In this document: one piece after another, positions 43,155-51,365 of the stretch
Layout of the letters: every line of letters starts with the position of its first letter
How positions within the stretch are numbered: position 1 is the stretch's first letter
NCBI RefSeq assembly: GCF_001941625.1
Contig: NZ_CP016076.1
Span: 2,976,001 to 3,040,000 of the forward strand
Reading direction: 5' to 3'
Origin: Actinoalloteichus fjordicus
GTDB taxonomy: Bacteria; Actinomycetota; Actinomycetes; Mycobacteriales; Pseudonocardiaceae
DNA length: 64,000 nucleotides
Program-made: the position numbers and the translations under genes
The notes under the pieces: generated by a model
Database searches by the model: none
Seen by the model: the letters and a program-made list of their open reading frames with translations, nothing else
What the model was told of the DNA's origin: nothing

Positions 43155-44492
43155 ATGGGCAACAGTGCGCAGCGGCGACGAGGCCGCCTGCGAGACGTCG
43201 CGCTGCTGGTCGCCGTGGTGCCGGGCCTTCTGGCAGGTGCCCAGGCTGCTACCGCGGCTGAGCCGCGCAGTGTCACCGCGGCTGAGCCGCGCAGTGTCAC
43301 CGCGGCTGAGCCGCGCAATGTTCCTGCGGCTGAGCCGCGTAGTGATTCTGCGGCCGAGCCGCGCAGGGGGACCCTGGCCGACCAGGACGGGCTGATCGTC
43401 GTCGCGCCCGACGGCGACGATGCGAATCCCGGAACGATCGACGAGCCGCTGCGCGGGATCCAACGCGCTGTCGATCTCGCCGAGCCGGGTGACGTGATCG
43501 CCCTGCGCGGCGGCACCTACGCGTTGAGCACGAACATCCAGATCCTGCACAGCGGTGAGCCGGACGCCCCTATCACGCTCACCGCCTATCAGGGAGAACG
43601 CGCCGTCATCGACGGCGATGCGCTGCCTGCGAGCCACACGCCGGTCGGTGGCAGCATCCCGCGCCCGCAGCGGGGCGCGATCCATCAGGAACGGGCCGCC
43701 TTCTGGATCTACCGCGACCTGGAGATCATTCGCGGTCCGTACGGCATCTACTGCGACTCCTGCGACGACACGATCTTCGACCGGCTGATCACCAGGGACA
43801 ACTACGAGAGTGGACTCCAGATTCAGGGCGACTCGAGCCGGAATCAGGTGCTCGACCTCGACAGCCACAGCAATCGCGACCCACGCAAGAACGGAGAGAG
43901 TGCCGACGGACTCGCCATCAAGGAGGGCAGCGGCGAGGGCAACGTGGTGCGAGGGGCGCGGTTGTGGAACAACGTCGACGACGGTTTCGACGCCTGGGAG
44001 TTCCTGTCACCGATCCTCATCGAGGACAGCATCGCCTACGGCAACGGCGCCAACCGGTGGAACTTCCCGGACTTTCAGGGCGACGGCAACGGGTTCAAGC
44101 TCGGCGGCGGGGACGGCCCGCCCACCGACCACGTGGTGCGCAACAACATCGCGTTCGACAATGAGGTCGCGGGCTTCATCGACAACAACAACCAGGGCAC
44201 CCATGTCGTGGACCGCAACAGTTCCTACGCCAACGGCGGATACGGCTTCCGGTTCAACAGGTCCAGTTCAGTGCTGACCGACAACCTCTCGGTGGGCGAC
44301 GACGTCCCGATCCAGCTCGGCGACTCCACGGGCAGCGGGAACTCCTGGGACCGCGCCGACGACTGGGAGGACTCCGACCTGTTCAGCGTCGACCCGTCGA
44401 CGATCAGCGGGCCTCGTGACGCCGACGGGGGCATCCCGACCTCGAACTTCCTCGTGCCGAGGGACCATTCGGATCTCGGCGCCCGCTTCTGA
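43155..44492 (+). CDS. Secreted PL9-family pectate lyase
   Basis: A 445-residue exported right-handed beta-helix protein. A signal peptide covers residues 1 to about 33 (RRRGRLRDVALLVAVVPGLLAG). A repeat-built linker (34-70) follows, then GLIVVAPDGDDANPGT, the usual opening of the PL9 helix. The active site matches Pel9A in residues and spacing: calcium ligands D251, D275, D276 and D279 (ADGLAIK and NVDDGFDA), and the catalytic base K315 in GNGFKLGG. It would cleave polygalacturonate by beta-elimination outside the cell. ATG 43155 follows GGAAGGG; an ATG 36 bases upstream is also in frame. A LacI-type operator precedes it and a terminator follows. Confidence 0.93.
   Translation: MGNSAQRRRGRLRDVALLVAVVPGLLAGAQAATAAEPRSVTAAEPRSVTAAEPRNVPAAEPRSDSAAEPRRGTLADQDGLIVVAPDGDDANPGTIDEPLRGIQRAVDLAEPGDVIALRGGTYALSTNIQILHSGEPDAPITLTAYQGERAVIDGDALPASHTPVGGSIPRPQRGAIHQERAAFWIYRDLEIIRGPYGIYCDSCDDTIFDRLITRDNYESGLQIQGDSSRNQVLDLDSHSNRDPRKNGESADGLAIKEGSGEGNVVRGARLWNNVDDGFDAWEFLSPILIEDSIAYGNGANRWNFPDFQGDGNGFKLGGGDGPPTDHVVRNNIAFDNEVAGFIDNNNQGTHVVDRNSSYANGGYGFRFNRSSSVLTDNLSVGDDVPIQLGDSTGSGNSWDRADDWEDSDLFSVDPSTISGPRDADGGIPTSNFLVPRDHSDLGARF
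43251..43370 (+). repeat. 24-base tandem repeat within pectate lyase gene, five copies
   Basis: Units start ACCGCGGCTGAGCCGCGCAG; the first two are identical and later ones diverge. Each encodes an 8-residue unit (TAAEPRSV) and contains the small hairpin GCGGC-TGA-GCCGC. In-frame copy change would alter only the linker after the signal peptide. Confidence 0.95.
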
Positions 44493-44520
44493 CCGGGCTC
44501 GCCCGCCGCCCCGAGTCCAG

Positions 44521-44556
44521 GCCGGGACGGCCGGAAGGGAGTTCCGGCGGCCCGGC
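44521..44556 (+). terminator. Terminator hairpin after pectate lyase gene
   Basis: GCCGGGACGGCCGGAA at 44521-44536 can pair, with one mismatch region, with TTCCGGCGGCCCGGC at 44542-44556 across a 5-base loop, 29 bases beyond the lyase stop codon. Confidence 0.7.
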
Positions 44557-44689
44557 CTCGGGGTGACGGTGGCAGGGGTCGGGCGCGGTCTATGCCCCGC
44601 CGCGCTACCGTCGGGGTGATCGAGGACCGTGCAACCCGGCTGCCTGTGCACCGGCCCCTCGACGGGTGCGGGCGGTGCGCGGCGGCACG

Positions 44690-45000
44690 ATCCCCTCGTG
44701 CGGCGATTCACCGGCGCCCGGGCTGGCCGAGAACGTCTCGTGGTGGGACCTCCTCGGGCTGTCGATGCCTGCCGGTGTCGGCTTCACCTGTCGCTGCTGA
44801 TCGGCGAACTCGTGTTCGCCGCGGGCTGCGCACGTGCCGAACACGTCGAGGTGGGCGTGTTGGCGGGATCGCCGCTGTCGGCCTTCTTGGCGACGCTGGT
44901 CCTGGTGGCCCGCAATCGGGTCTATCGACGCATCGCCGAGGCGCAGGAACGCGGGGCCGACGTCGCGGGCGTCGGCGACGGACATCGGCGCCGGGACTGA
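44690..45000 (+). pseudogene. Relic of NhaA Na+/H+ antiporter (C-terminal, frameshifted)
   Basis: One frame reads GLAENVSWWDLLGLSMPAGVGFT-like sequence up to about 44789 (given as a landmark; key core LLGLSMPAGVGFT) and then hits a stop. A one-base shift there continues with SLLIGELVF and then HVEVGVLAGSPLSAFLATLV followed by RNRVYRRI. Joined, these match the last two membrane helices of actinobacterial NhaA (G-I-G-F-T-V-S-L-L-I-x-E-L). A base appears lost between GFT and SLLI. Upstream, VRRFTGAR lies in the other frame. No N-terminal three-quarters of NhaA is present. I infer a decayed remnant; a sequencing error could explain one shift but not the truncation. Confidence 0.65.
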
Positions 45001-45089
45001 TCTCGCCTGCCGAGCCCGCCGCTGCTCGGCAGGCCGAGTGCCGAGACCCGGGCGCTGCGGCGAAGCGAGGCGGTGGCCGTCTTGTCTGC

Positions 45090-45656
45090 TCAGTCCTGCG
45101 CCGTGGGCCCCAGCACGCCCAGTGCCGCGACGATGCGTTCGTTCAACGTCTCCTCGCCGTGCTCGCCCCAGTCGAGCAGCGCGACGCGCAGGGCGGCCAG
45201 GCAGGCGGCGGTGGCGGTTGACGCGGTGAGCGGGTCGGCGGCCTGTTCGATCAGCCGATCGACGATGCACCGCTCGGTGGCATGGAGGTGTGCGGAGAAC
45301 CGGTCCCGTAGCACCGGTTCACATGCGGCCAGCCTGATCCGCTCCCTGGTCTGGGCGACCGCCCATTCCGGGAGTTCGGTCGTCGAGTTGAGGAGTCCGA
45401 GCCGCACGCGCTCCAGAACCGGCAGGCCGAGCGGTTGAGCGGCGATCAGGTCGGCGACGAAGGGGTTGAACGGGTCCTCCAGCACGACGTCTTCCTTGGT
45501 GGGGAAGTGGCGGAAGAACGTCATGTGCGAGACGCCTGCGGCGGCGGCGATGTCGACGACGCGGGTGGCCGCGTAGCCGTTGCGGGCGAACAGCTCCAGC
45601 GCGCATTCCTGGATGCGCGCTCGAGTCTCGGCGGATCGATTCGGCACACCAGTCAT
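45090..45656 (-). CDS. TetR-family transcriptional regulator
   Basis: A 188-residue repressor. The N-terminal helix-turn-helix is at about residues 12-55: ARIQECALELFARNGYAATR, then VDIAAAAGVSHMTFFRHFPTKE. The C-terminal ligand-binding helices are too variable to predict an effector. ATG 45656 sits at the edge of a 15-base palindrome, so the gene probably represses itself; in-frame codons upstream are less likely to be used. No divergent target gene is visible in the next 850 bases. Confidence 0.9.
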   Translation of the reverse strand: MTGVPNRSAETRARIQECALELFARNGYAATRVVDIAAAAGVSHMTFFRHFPTKEDVVLEDPFNPFVADLIAAQPLGLPVLERVRLGLLNSTTELPEWAVAQTRERIRLAACEPVLRDRFSAHLHATERCIVDRLIEQAADPLTASTATAACLAALRVALLDWGEHGEETLNERIVAALGVLGPTAQD

Positions 45657-45670
45657 GTTAGCCGCTAACA
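45656..45670. promoter_or_regulatory. Palindromic operator at TetR start
   Basis: TGTTAGC-C-GCTAACA is a perfect 15-base odd palindrome overlapping the first codon of the TetR gene. This is a common form of TetR-family autoregulatory site. Confidence 0.75.
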
Positions 45671-46415
45671 CCGCGTGGTGTGATACGGGTCGCACCGCGC
45701 GTGTCGCGCGCGAGTCGCCGTCGAACGTGGGCTCGGGGCGCCTGCACGCTCGTTGCTGCGCCGCAGCCGACGACAGGGCCGACGTGACGGCCGAGGTGTC
45801 CCCGCCCGCATCGGCTCGGTGGAGATCACAGCATGGCAGGCTCGAGTCCGCCGCACAGGCGGTCTGTCGATCGTCCTGCGCGAATCGCGGCCGAGGTCCT
45901 CGCGCTGCGCATCGCGGAGACAGTCCCTTCCGTGCACGCGGCGGGGCGTGCCTGACGCGGATCGGCGAGTTGGTCGGCAGCGGCAGATCGGCCGTCTCGG
46001 CGGGAAGTCGACGCGGCGCCGTCGTGTCGCGTGCCTGTCGTGATCAGGATCGGCGAGGTCGGGCGCGGCGTCGCGTTCACTGCCCAGGCCCGAGGCTGGC
46101 GAGTCCACGGGTGGTGATCGGGATGCCAGAGCCGTCGCGCTACGCAGGGGGCGCTCGAGGCCTTCACGAACACCTGTGATCTTGAGGACGCCGTCGACCG
46201 GATCGACGCACCCGCGCGGCTGGGCTCCGCTCTTGAGCGGGCGCCGACCCGGCAACCCCGTCGCGCGGGTCTCCCCGCCGACCAGGCGCGCACCGGCCCG
46301 CACCGGTCCTCGCTGGAACTTGCTGGAACTCGCCGGCGACTCCCCGTCCGCCTGCTCACCGCGTGCGCCATGACCGTGCCCGCCTCAAGGTGAACATGCG
46401 AACACCCCGAGTGAC
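45671..46415. other. Gene-free region of about 750 bases
   Basis: No supportable gene on either strand between the TetR gene and the sugar-importer promoter. Open frames here lack ribosome sites and family features. Confidence 0.5.
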
Positions 46416-46432
46416 ACTAATAATTAATTAGT
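46416..46432. promoter_or_regulatory. Candidate operator of the sugar/aldonate operon
   Basis: ACTAATAATTAATTAGT, arms ACTAAT/ATTAGT, is a strikingly AT-rich palindrome in GC-rich DNA, directly before the -35 element. It is the best candidate site for the FadR-type GntR regulator at 53639. Confidence 0.65.
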
Positions 46433-46440
46433 ATTTTTTC

Positions 46441-46470
46441 TTGACCTGGCTGGCGGCGGGTGCCGATACT
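46441..46470 (+). promoter_or_regulatory. Predicted sigma-70-type promoter of sugar operon
   Basis: TTGACC (46441-46446) and GATACT (46465-46470), 18 bases apart, lie 50-80 bases before the binding-protein start. The operator candidate abuts the -35 on its upstream side. Confidence 0.6.
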
Positions 46471-46520
46471 TCCTCCACATCGCCCCGTGGGGGTCAGCCG
46501 GTTGGTTCGAAGGAGAGCCG

Positions 46521-47519
46521 ATGTCGAGGATCGCGAGAGGTCGCCGCCGGGCGGTGGTCGTCATGACGACCCTGCTCGTCGCCGCGCTCGCCGCAGCAGG
46601 CTGCGGCGCGCCCATCGGCGAGGGCGGTCGTTTCGGCGTCGTCTACATGGACGCGCAGGGCTACTACGCGGGCGTCCGCAAGGGCATGCAGGACGAGGCC
46701 GCCGAGATGGGCCGCAACGTCCAGCTGCTGGAGCTCAACGCACAGGGCGACGCCTCGCAGGAGAGCTCGTTCGTCGACACGGTCAGCTCCGCCGACGTGG
46801 ACGCGCTGGTGCTCTCGCCGGTCTCCGAGACGGCGTCCATCCCGGCGATCCGCCTCGCGCACCGCAGCGGCGTCCCGGTGATCTGCTACAACACCTGCAT
46901 CGCCGACGAGGCGGCCAGACAGTACGTCGAGGCGTTCATCCTGGGCGATCCGCTCGAGTTCGGCAGGCTGCTGGGCGACGCCGCCGCCGAGTACTTCATC
47001 GCCGAGGGCATCGAGGCGCCGCAGATCGGCATCGTCAACTGCGAGCAGGTCGAGGTCTGCGTGCAGCGCAGACTCGGTTTCGAGGAGGCCTTGTTCGCTA
47101 AGGTCCCCGACGCGGAGATCGTCGCCAACCAGCAGGGCTCGACGATCGACGAGGCGGTGGACGTCGCCGAGCGCATCCTCACCGCCCACCCCGACCTCGA
47201 CGCCTTCTTCGGCCAGGCGGGCGGCGCGACCCTCGGCTCCATTCGTGCCGTGCAGGCCAGGAACAAGGTCGGCCAGACGGTGGTGTTCGGCGGGGACATG
47301 TCCACCGAGGCCGCCAACGCGCTGGTCGATCACAGGGTGCTCAAGGGCAACGTCGACATCTCCGGCGTCACCGTCGGCCGGATGGCGGCCGAGACCGCGC
47401 AGGCCGTGCTCGCGGGCAACCCGCCGGAGGAGTTCATCCTCCCGGCCCCCGTCGAGATCTACACGACTCCGGAGGACGGCGCGACGTGGCTCCAGGAACA
47501 CCCGGACGGCCTGCCGTGA
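46521..47519 (+). CDS. Sugar ABC transporter substrate-binding lipoprotein (RbsB-like)
   Basis: A 332-residue periplasmic-binding-protein (PF13407 type). The lipoprotein signal ends in LAAAGC near residue 29. The two-lobed sugar-binding fold starts with FGVVYMDAQGYYAGVRKGMQDEA, and DALVLSPVSETASIPAI and DAFFGQAGGATLGSI are typical hinge-side blocks. It delivers a monosaccharide or aldonate to the RbsA/RbsC-like genes that follow. ATG 46521 has AAGGAG 5 bases upstream. It is the first gene of the island and has its own operator and promoter. The exact sugar is unknown; the galactonate-type enzymes downstream suggest galactose, galactonate or a related sugar. Confidence 0.92.
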   Translation: MSRIARGRRRAVVVMTTLLVAALAAAGCGAPIGEGGRFGVVYMDAQGYYAGVRKGMQDEAAEMGRNVQLLELNAQGDASQESSFVDTVSSADVDALVLSPVSETASIPAIRLAHRSGVPVICYNTCIADEAARQYVEAFILGDPLEFGRLLGDAAAEYFIAEGIEAPQIGIVNCEQVEVCVQRRLGFEEALFAKVPDAEIVANQQGSTIDEAVDVAERILTAHPDLDAFFGQAGGATLGSIRAVQARNKVGQTVVFGGDMSTEAANALVDHRVLKGNVDISGVTVGRMAAETAQAVLAGNPPEEFILPAPVEIYTTPEDGATWLQEHPDGLP

Positions 47520-47649
47520 TCGGGCCGGTGTGTCGAGCAGTCGGTGTCGAGGCGGGCCGGGCGGCGCGTCCGGCGGGGCCGGGCAGTCGCCGCGGTCGGC
47601 CTGCCGAGTGCGTTCCGCAGGGACAGTCGGGAGAAGGTGGAGTGACGTG

Positions 47650-49152
47650 GTGACCGACGATGAGGTCTTCGCCGCCAGCGTACGGGACGTGACGAAGGCG
47701 TATCCGGGAGTGGTGGCCCTGGCGGGCGCCGACTTCCAGCTCCGGTCGGGCGAGGTGCGGGCACTGCTCGGCCGCAACGGCGCGGGCAAGTCCACGCTCA
47801 TCCGGATGATCGCGGGCGTGGACCGCCCCGACGCCGGCGAGATCCGCATCGGCGGCACGCCCCTCGGGGACGGCGGCGTCCGGCGCGCCGTCGAGCTGGG
47901 CGTCGCCACCGTCTACCAGGAGCTGAGCCTGGTGCCCTGGCTCAGCGTCGCGGAGAACATGTTCCTCGGCGGCTGGCCTCGCGCGGGCTCGCGCATCGAC
48001 TACGAGCGCATGCGCCGCGAATCGGCCGAGGTCCTGGCCGAGCTGGGCCTGCGCATCGATCCGGAACGGCCGGTCGCCACCCTGTCGCTCGCCGAGCAGC
48101 AGCTCGTGGAGATCGCCCGCGCGGTCCGGCAGACCCCGAAGGTCCTGATCCTGGACGAGCCGACCTCCGCGCTGGCCGCGAGCGAGGTGACGATGGTCCT
48201 GGAGGTCGTCGGCCGGATCGCCGCCGCAGGCGTGGCCGTGATCTATGTGAGCCACCGGCTCGACGAGATCCGACAGGTCGCCGACAGCATCACCGTGATG
48301 CGCGACGGTCGCACCGTGGAGACGGTCTCGGCGAAGGACACCACGACCCGCGAGATCGTCGAGCTGATGCTCGGCGGCGAGAGCGAGGCTGCCGAGCAGG
48401 TCACGCCCGTGACGATCGACCGCACCGGGACGCCGCTGCTCGCCGTCCGCGACCTCACCGTCCCGCCGAAGATCACCGGAGTCTCCTTCGAGCTGTACCC
48501 CGGCGAGGTGCTGGGCATCGGCGGCCTGTTGGGCTCCGGGCGCACGGAACTGCTGCGGGCGGTCGCGGGCTTCGACCCGATCGTCTCGGGCCGCATCGAG
48601 GTCGAGGGCACGCGGGTCGAGAACCCGACACCGGCGCGGATGAAGCGGCTCGGGGTCGGCCTGACCCCGGAGAACCGCAAGGCCGAGGGCATCATCCCGA
48701 TGCTGGGCGTCGACGAGAACATGGTGATTTCGGACTTCGGTCGGGTCTCCACCGGCCCGTCGATCTCCACCAGTCGGGTACGGGAGGCCGCCACCGCCCT
48801 GGTGCGCAGGCTCGGCATCAAGACCGCGCGGACGCAGACGCCGATCGCCGACCTGTCCGGCGGCAACCAGCAGAAGGCCGTGATCGGCCGCTGGCTGCAC
48901 GCCGACAGCCGAATCCTGCTGCTCGACGAGCCGACGCGCGGCGTGGACGTCGAGGCCAAGGCCCAGATCTACCGGCTGGTCCGCGAACTCGCCTCGGCAG
49001 GCGCGGGCGTGCTGTTCGTCTCTGGGGAGCTCGAAGAGCTTCCGCTGGTGTGCGACCGCGTCCTCAGCCTGCACGCGGGCGGCATCCGATCCGAGCTGCG
49101 CGGCAGCGAGATCACCGTCGACAACATCCTGGCCGCCACGATGGCCGTCTGA
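47650..49152 (+). CDS. Sugar ABC transporter ATPase with two nucleotide domains (RbsA-like)
   Basis: A 500-residue fused ATPase. The first domain has Walker A GRNGAGKST near residue 40, the signature LSLAEQQLVEIARA near 145 and Walker B VLILDEPTSALA near 167. The second has the family's typical modified Walker A GLLGSGRTE near 298, signature LSGGNQQKAVIGRWL near 400 and Walker B ILLLDEPTRGVD near 424. This layout is that of RbsA/MglA/AraG. The start is GTG 47650 with AAGGTGGAG upstream; the GTG one codon earlier is equally possible. It is 130 bases after the binding-protein gene. Confidence 0.94.
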   Translation: MTDDEVFAASVRDVTKAYPGVVALAGADFQLRSGEVRALLGRNGAGKSTLIRMIAGVDRPDAGEIRIGGTPLGDGGVRRAVELGVATVYQELSLVPWLSVAENMFLGGWPRAGSRIDYERMRRESAEVLAELGLRIDPERPVATLSLAEQQLVEIARAVRQTPKVLILDEPTSALAASEVTMVLEVVGRIAAAGVAVIYVSHRLDEIRQVADSITVMRDGRTVETVSAKDTTTREIVELMLGGESEAAEQVTPVTIDRTGTPLLAVRDLTVPPKITGVSFELYPGEVLGIGGLLGSGRTELLRAVAGFDPIVSGRIEVEGTRVENPTPARMKRLGVGLTPENRKAEGIIPMLGVDENMVISDFGRVSTGPSISTSRVREAATALVRRLGIKTARTQTPIADLSGGNQQKAVIGRWLHADSRILLLDEPTRGVDVEAKAQIYRLVRELASAGAGVLFVSGELEELPLVCDRVLSLHAGGIRSELRGSEITVDNILAATMAV

Positions 49153-49167
49153 ATCGTGAGGAATCCG

Positions 49168-50232
49168 ATGAGCAACTCTTCGCACCAGACCGGTCCGGCC
49201 TCGGGGACAGCGTCGTCCTCGACGTCTCAGTCGTCCCCGACGTCTCCGTCCACCCCGACCGGCACCGGCTCCACCAGGTCTACCAAGACCAGACGCCTCA
49301 ACGAGCTCGGGCTGCTCGCCGCGATCGCCCTGCTCTACATCGTTCTCGGCAGCACCGCGTCGGGCTTCCTGTCGCTGGACAACCAGCTCGGGATGCTGCG
49401 GGACGCCGCGACCATCGGCATCGCCGCCTGGGGTGTCACCCTGGTGATCATCGCGGGCGAGATCGACATCAGCATCGGCCCGGCGGTCGCGTTCTCCTCC
49501 GTGCTGGTCGCCAAGGGCGTCGGCGCCTGGGGCCTGGGCACCTGGGGCGGCATCCTCGCGACGCTGGCGCTCGGCGTGGCGTGGGGAGCGCTGGCAGGCT
49601 GGCTGGTCGCCCGCTTCACCGTGCCCTCGTTCATCGCGACGCTGGGCCTCTGGAGCGTGCTCGGCGGTCTCGGCCTCTACATCACCGACGCGCTGCCGGT
49701 CGCGCTGCCGGACAACGCCACCTTCCGCCTACTCGGCGGCAGCATCCTGGGCATTCCCACCTCGGCGGTGGTGATGCTGGTGCTCTTCGCGGTCTTCGCC
49801 TACGTCGCCCGCTACACCGCCTACGGCCGCTCGGTCTACGCCACCGGCGGCAACGCCGCGGCGGCGCGGCTGGCGGGCATCGACACCGGTCGCATCAAGG
49901 TGATCCTCTTCGCCACCACCGGCCTGCTCGCCGCGATCACCGGCATCCTGCTGGCCGCCCGGCTGGGCTCCGGCAACGGCGGCGCGGCCGCGGGCCTGGA
50001 GTTCGACGTCATCGCCGCCGTCGTCATCGGCGGCACGCTGCTGGCAGGCGGCCGAGGCAGCCTGCTGGGCACCCTGTTGGGCGTCGCGTTCATCACGGTG
50101 ATCGCCAACGGCCTGGTGCTGCTGGGCGTCGACTCGTTCTTCCAGAACGTGGTGCGCGGCGTGATCATCGTCGGCGCCGTCCTGGTGAACGTGGCGATCA
50201 GCAGGCGCGAGCGCGCCGTGCGCACGGTCTGA
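49168..50232 (+). CDS. Sugar ABC transporter permease (RbsC-like)
   Basis: A 354-residue permease with about ten membrane segments in residues 45-345 and the family motif GEIDISIGPAVAFSSVLVA near residues 100-118. GRSVYATGGNAAAARLAGI is the usual cytoplasmic loop that contacts the ATPase. Residues 1-40 are Ser/Thr/Pro-rich. ATG 49168 has GAGGA 6 bases upstream, preferred over a GTG 12 bases earlier. It forms the channel of the importer with the two previous genes. Confidence 0.93.
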   Translation: MSNSSHQTGPASGTASSSTSQSSPTSPSTPTGTGSTRSTKTRRLNELGLLAAIALLYIVLGSTASGFLSLDNQLGMLRDAATIGIAAWGVTLVIIAGEIDISIGPAVAFSSVLVAKGVGAWGLGTWGGILATLALGVAWGALAGWLVARFTVPSFIATLGLWSVLGGLGLYITDALPVALPDNATFRLLGGSILGIPTSAVVMLVLFAVFAYVARYTAYGRSVYATGGNAAAARLAGIDTGRIKVILFATTGLLAAITGILLAARLGSGNGGAAAGLEFDVIAAVVIGGTLLAGGRGSLLGTLLGVAFITVIANGLVLLGVDSFFQNVVRGVIIVGAVLVNVAISRRERAVRTV

Positions 50233-50279
50233 CGCGGACCGGACGAGAGACACTCGACGAGGCGAAGGAGACAACGTCC

Positions 50280-51365
50280 ATGAGCGGCACCGCCGTCCCG
50301 GCCACGATGCGTGGCGTGTACCTCCCCGGCGACTCCACCGCCGTGATCAAGGAGATCCCGGTGCCGGAGCCGGGGCCCGGTCAGCTCCTGCTCCGGGTCG
50401 GCGCCTCGGGGATCTGCGGCAGCGACATCGGCTACATCTATCACGAGCACAAGACCCATCGCGGCGTCGACGGTCCGGCCTACCGGGGCGTGGTCACCGG
50501 GCACGAGCCCAGTGGCGTCGTGGTCGCCGCCGGGCCGGACTGTCGTGAGTACGGGGTCGGCGATCGCGTCATCGTCTACCACATCGCGGGCTGCATGACC
50601 TGCGACAACTGTCGGCGCGGCTACCAGATCAGCTGCACAGGGGCGGCCAGGGCCGCCTACGGCTGGCAGCGCGACGGCGGCAACGCCGACTACATCCTCG
50701 TCGAGGAGACCACCTGCGTCCGGCTGCCGGACGAGCTGTCCTACGTGGACGGAGCTTTGATCGCCTGCGGCTTCGGCACCGCCTACGAGGGCCTGCGCAG
50801 ACTCGCTGTCAGCGGCGAGGACGACCTGCTGGTCATCGGGCTCGGCCCGGTCGGTCTGGCCGCCGCGATGATCGGTCGGGGCATGGGTGCCCGACGGATC
50901 ATCGGAGTGGAGCCCTCCGCGCAACGGCGGGAATGGGCCGACGGGCTGGACCTGTTCGACGCCACGGTCGGCGTCGACGCACCGGGCGAGGCGATCGCCG
51001 AGATCACCGGCGGTCGAGGCGTGAGCACCGCCATCGACTGTTCCGGCAGCCGAGCAGGTCGCGGCACCGCCGTGGACAACGCGGCCGAATGGGGCCGGGT
51101 CTCGCTGGTCGGCGAGGGCGGCACGCTGGAGACCGAGGTGTCGGACACGCTGCTGCACAAGCAGCTCACCCTGCACGCGTCCTGGGTGACCTCCGTCCCC
51201 GCGATGGCTCAGCTCGCCAGGAACCTGGTCCGTTGGGGAGTCCGGCCGGAGATCGTGGTCAGCGAGCGGCTGCCGCTGGCCGAGGCCGACGCCGCCTACC
51301 GGCTGGCGGCGGGCGCGGGCACCGGCAAGGTCTGTCTGGTCGCCGACGACGTGGCGGGCTCGTGA
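50280..51365 (+). CDS. Zinc-dependent medium-chain alcohol/polyol dehydrogenase
   Basis: A 361-residue MDR dehydrogenase. Catalytic zinc ligands are the Cys in GASGICGSDI near residue 43 and the His in GHEPSG near 77. The structural zinc motif GCMTCDNCRRGYQISC shows C-x2-C-x2-C-x7-C near 105-120. The Rossmann segment LLVIGLGPVGLAAAMIG is near 185. It oxidises an alcohol or sugar with NAD(P). Within this island it probably acts on a sugar or polyol or an aldonate hydroxyl, as in L-idonate or galactitol dehydrogenases. ATG 50280 has GAAGGAG 9 bases upstream. Its stop overlaps the next start. Confidence 0.9.
   Translation: MSGTAVPATMRGVYLPGDSTAVIKEIPVPEPGPGQLLLRVGASGICGSDIGYIYHEHKTHRGVDGPAYRGVVTGHEPSGVVVAAGPDCREYGVGDRVIVYHIAGCMTCDNCRRGYQISCTGAARAAYGWQRDGGNADYILVEETTCVRLPDELSYVDGALIACGFGTAYEGLRRLAVSGEDDLLVIGLGPVGLAAAMIGRGMGARRIIGVEPSAQRREWADGLDLFDATVGVDAPGEAIAEITGGRGVSTAIDCSGSRAGRGTAVDNAAEWGRVSLVGEGGTLETEVSDTLLHKQLTLHASWVTSVPAMAQLARNLVRWGVRPEIVVSERLPLAEADAAYRLAAGAGTGKVCLVADDVAGS

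Noticed and set aside
43011-43868. Repeat-containing minus-strand open frame
   Set aside because: It is the mirror of the pectate lyase gene and its 24-base repeats; the plus-strand reading has an intact active site.
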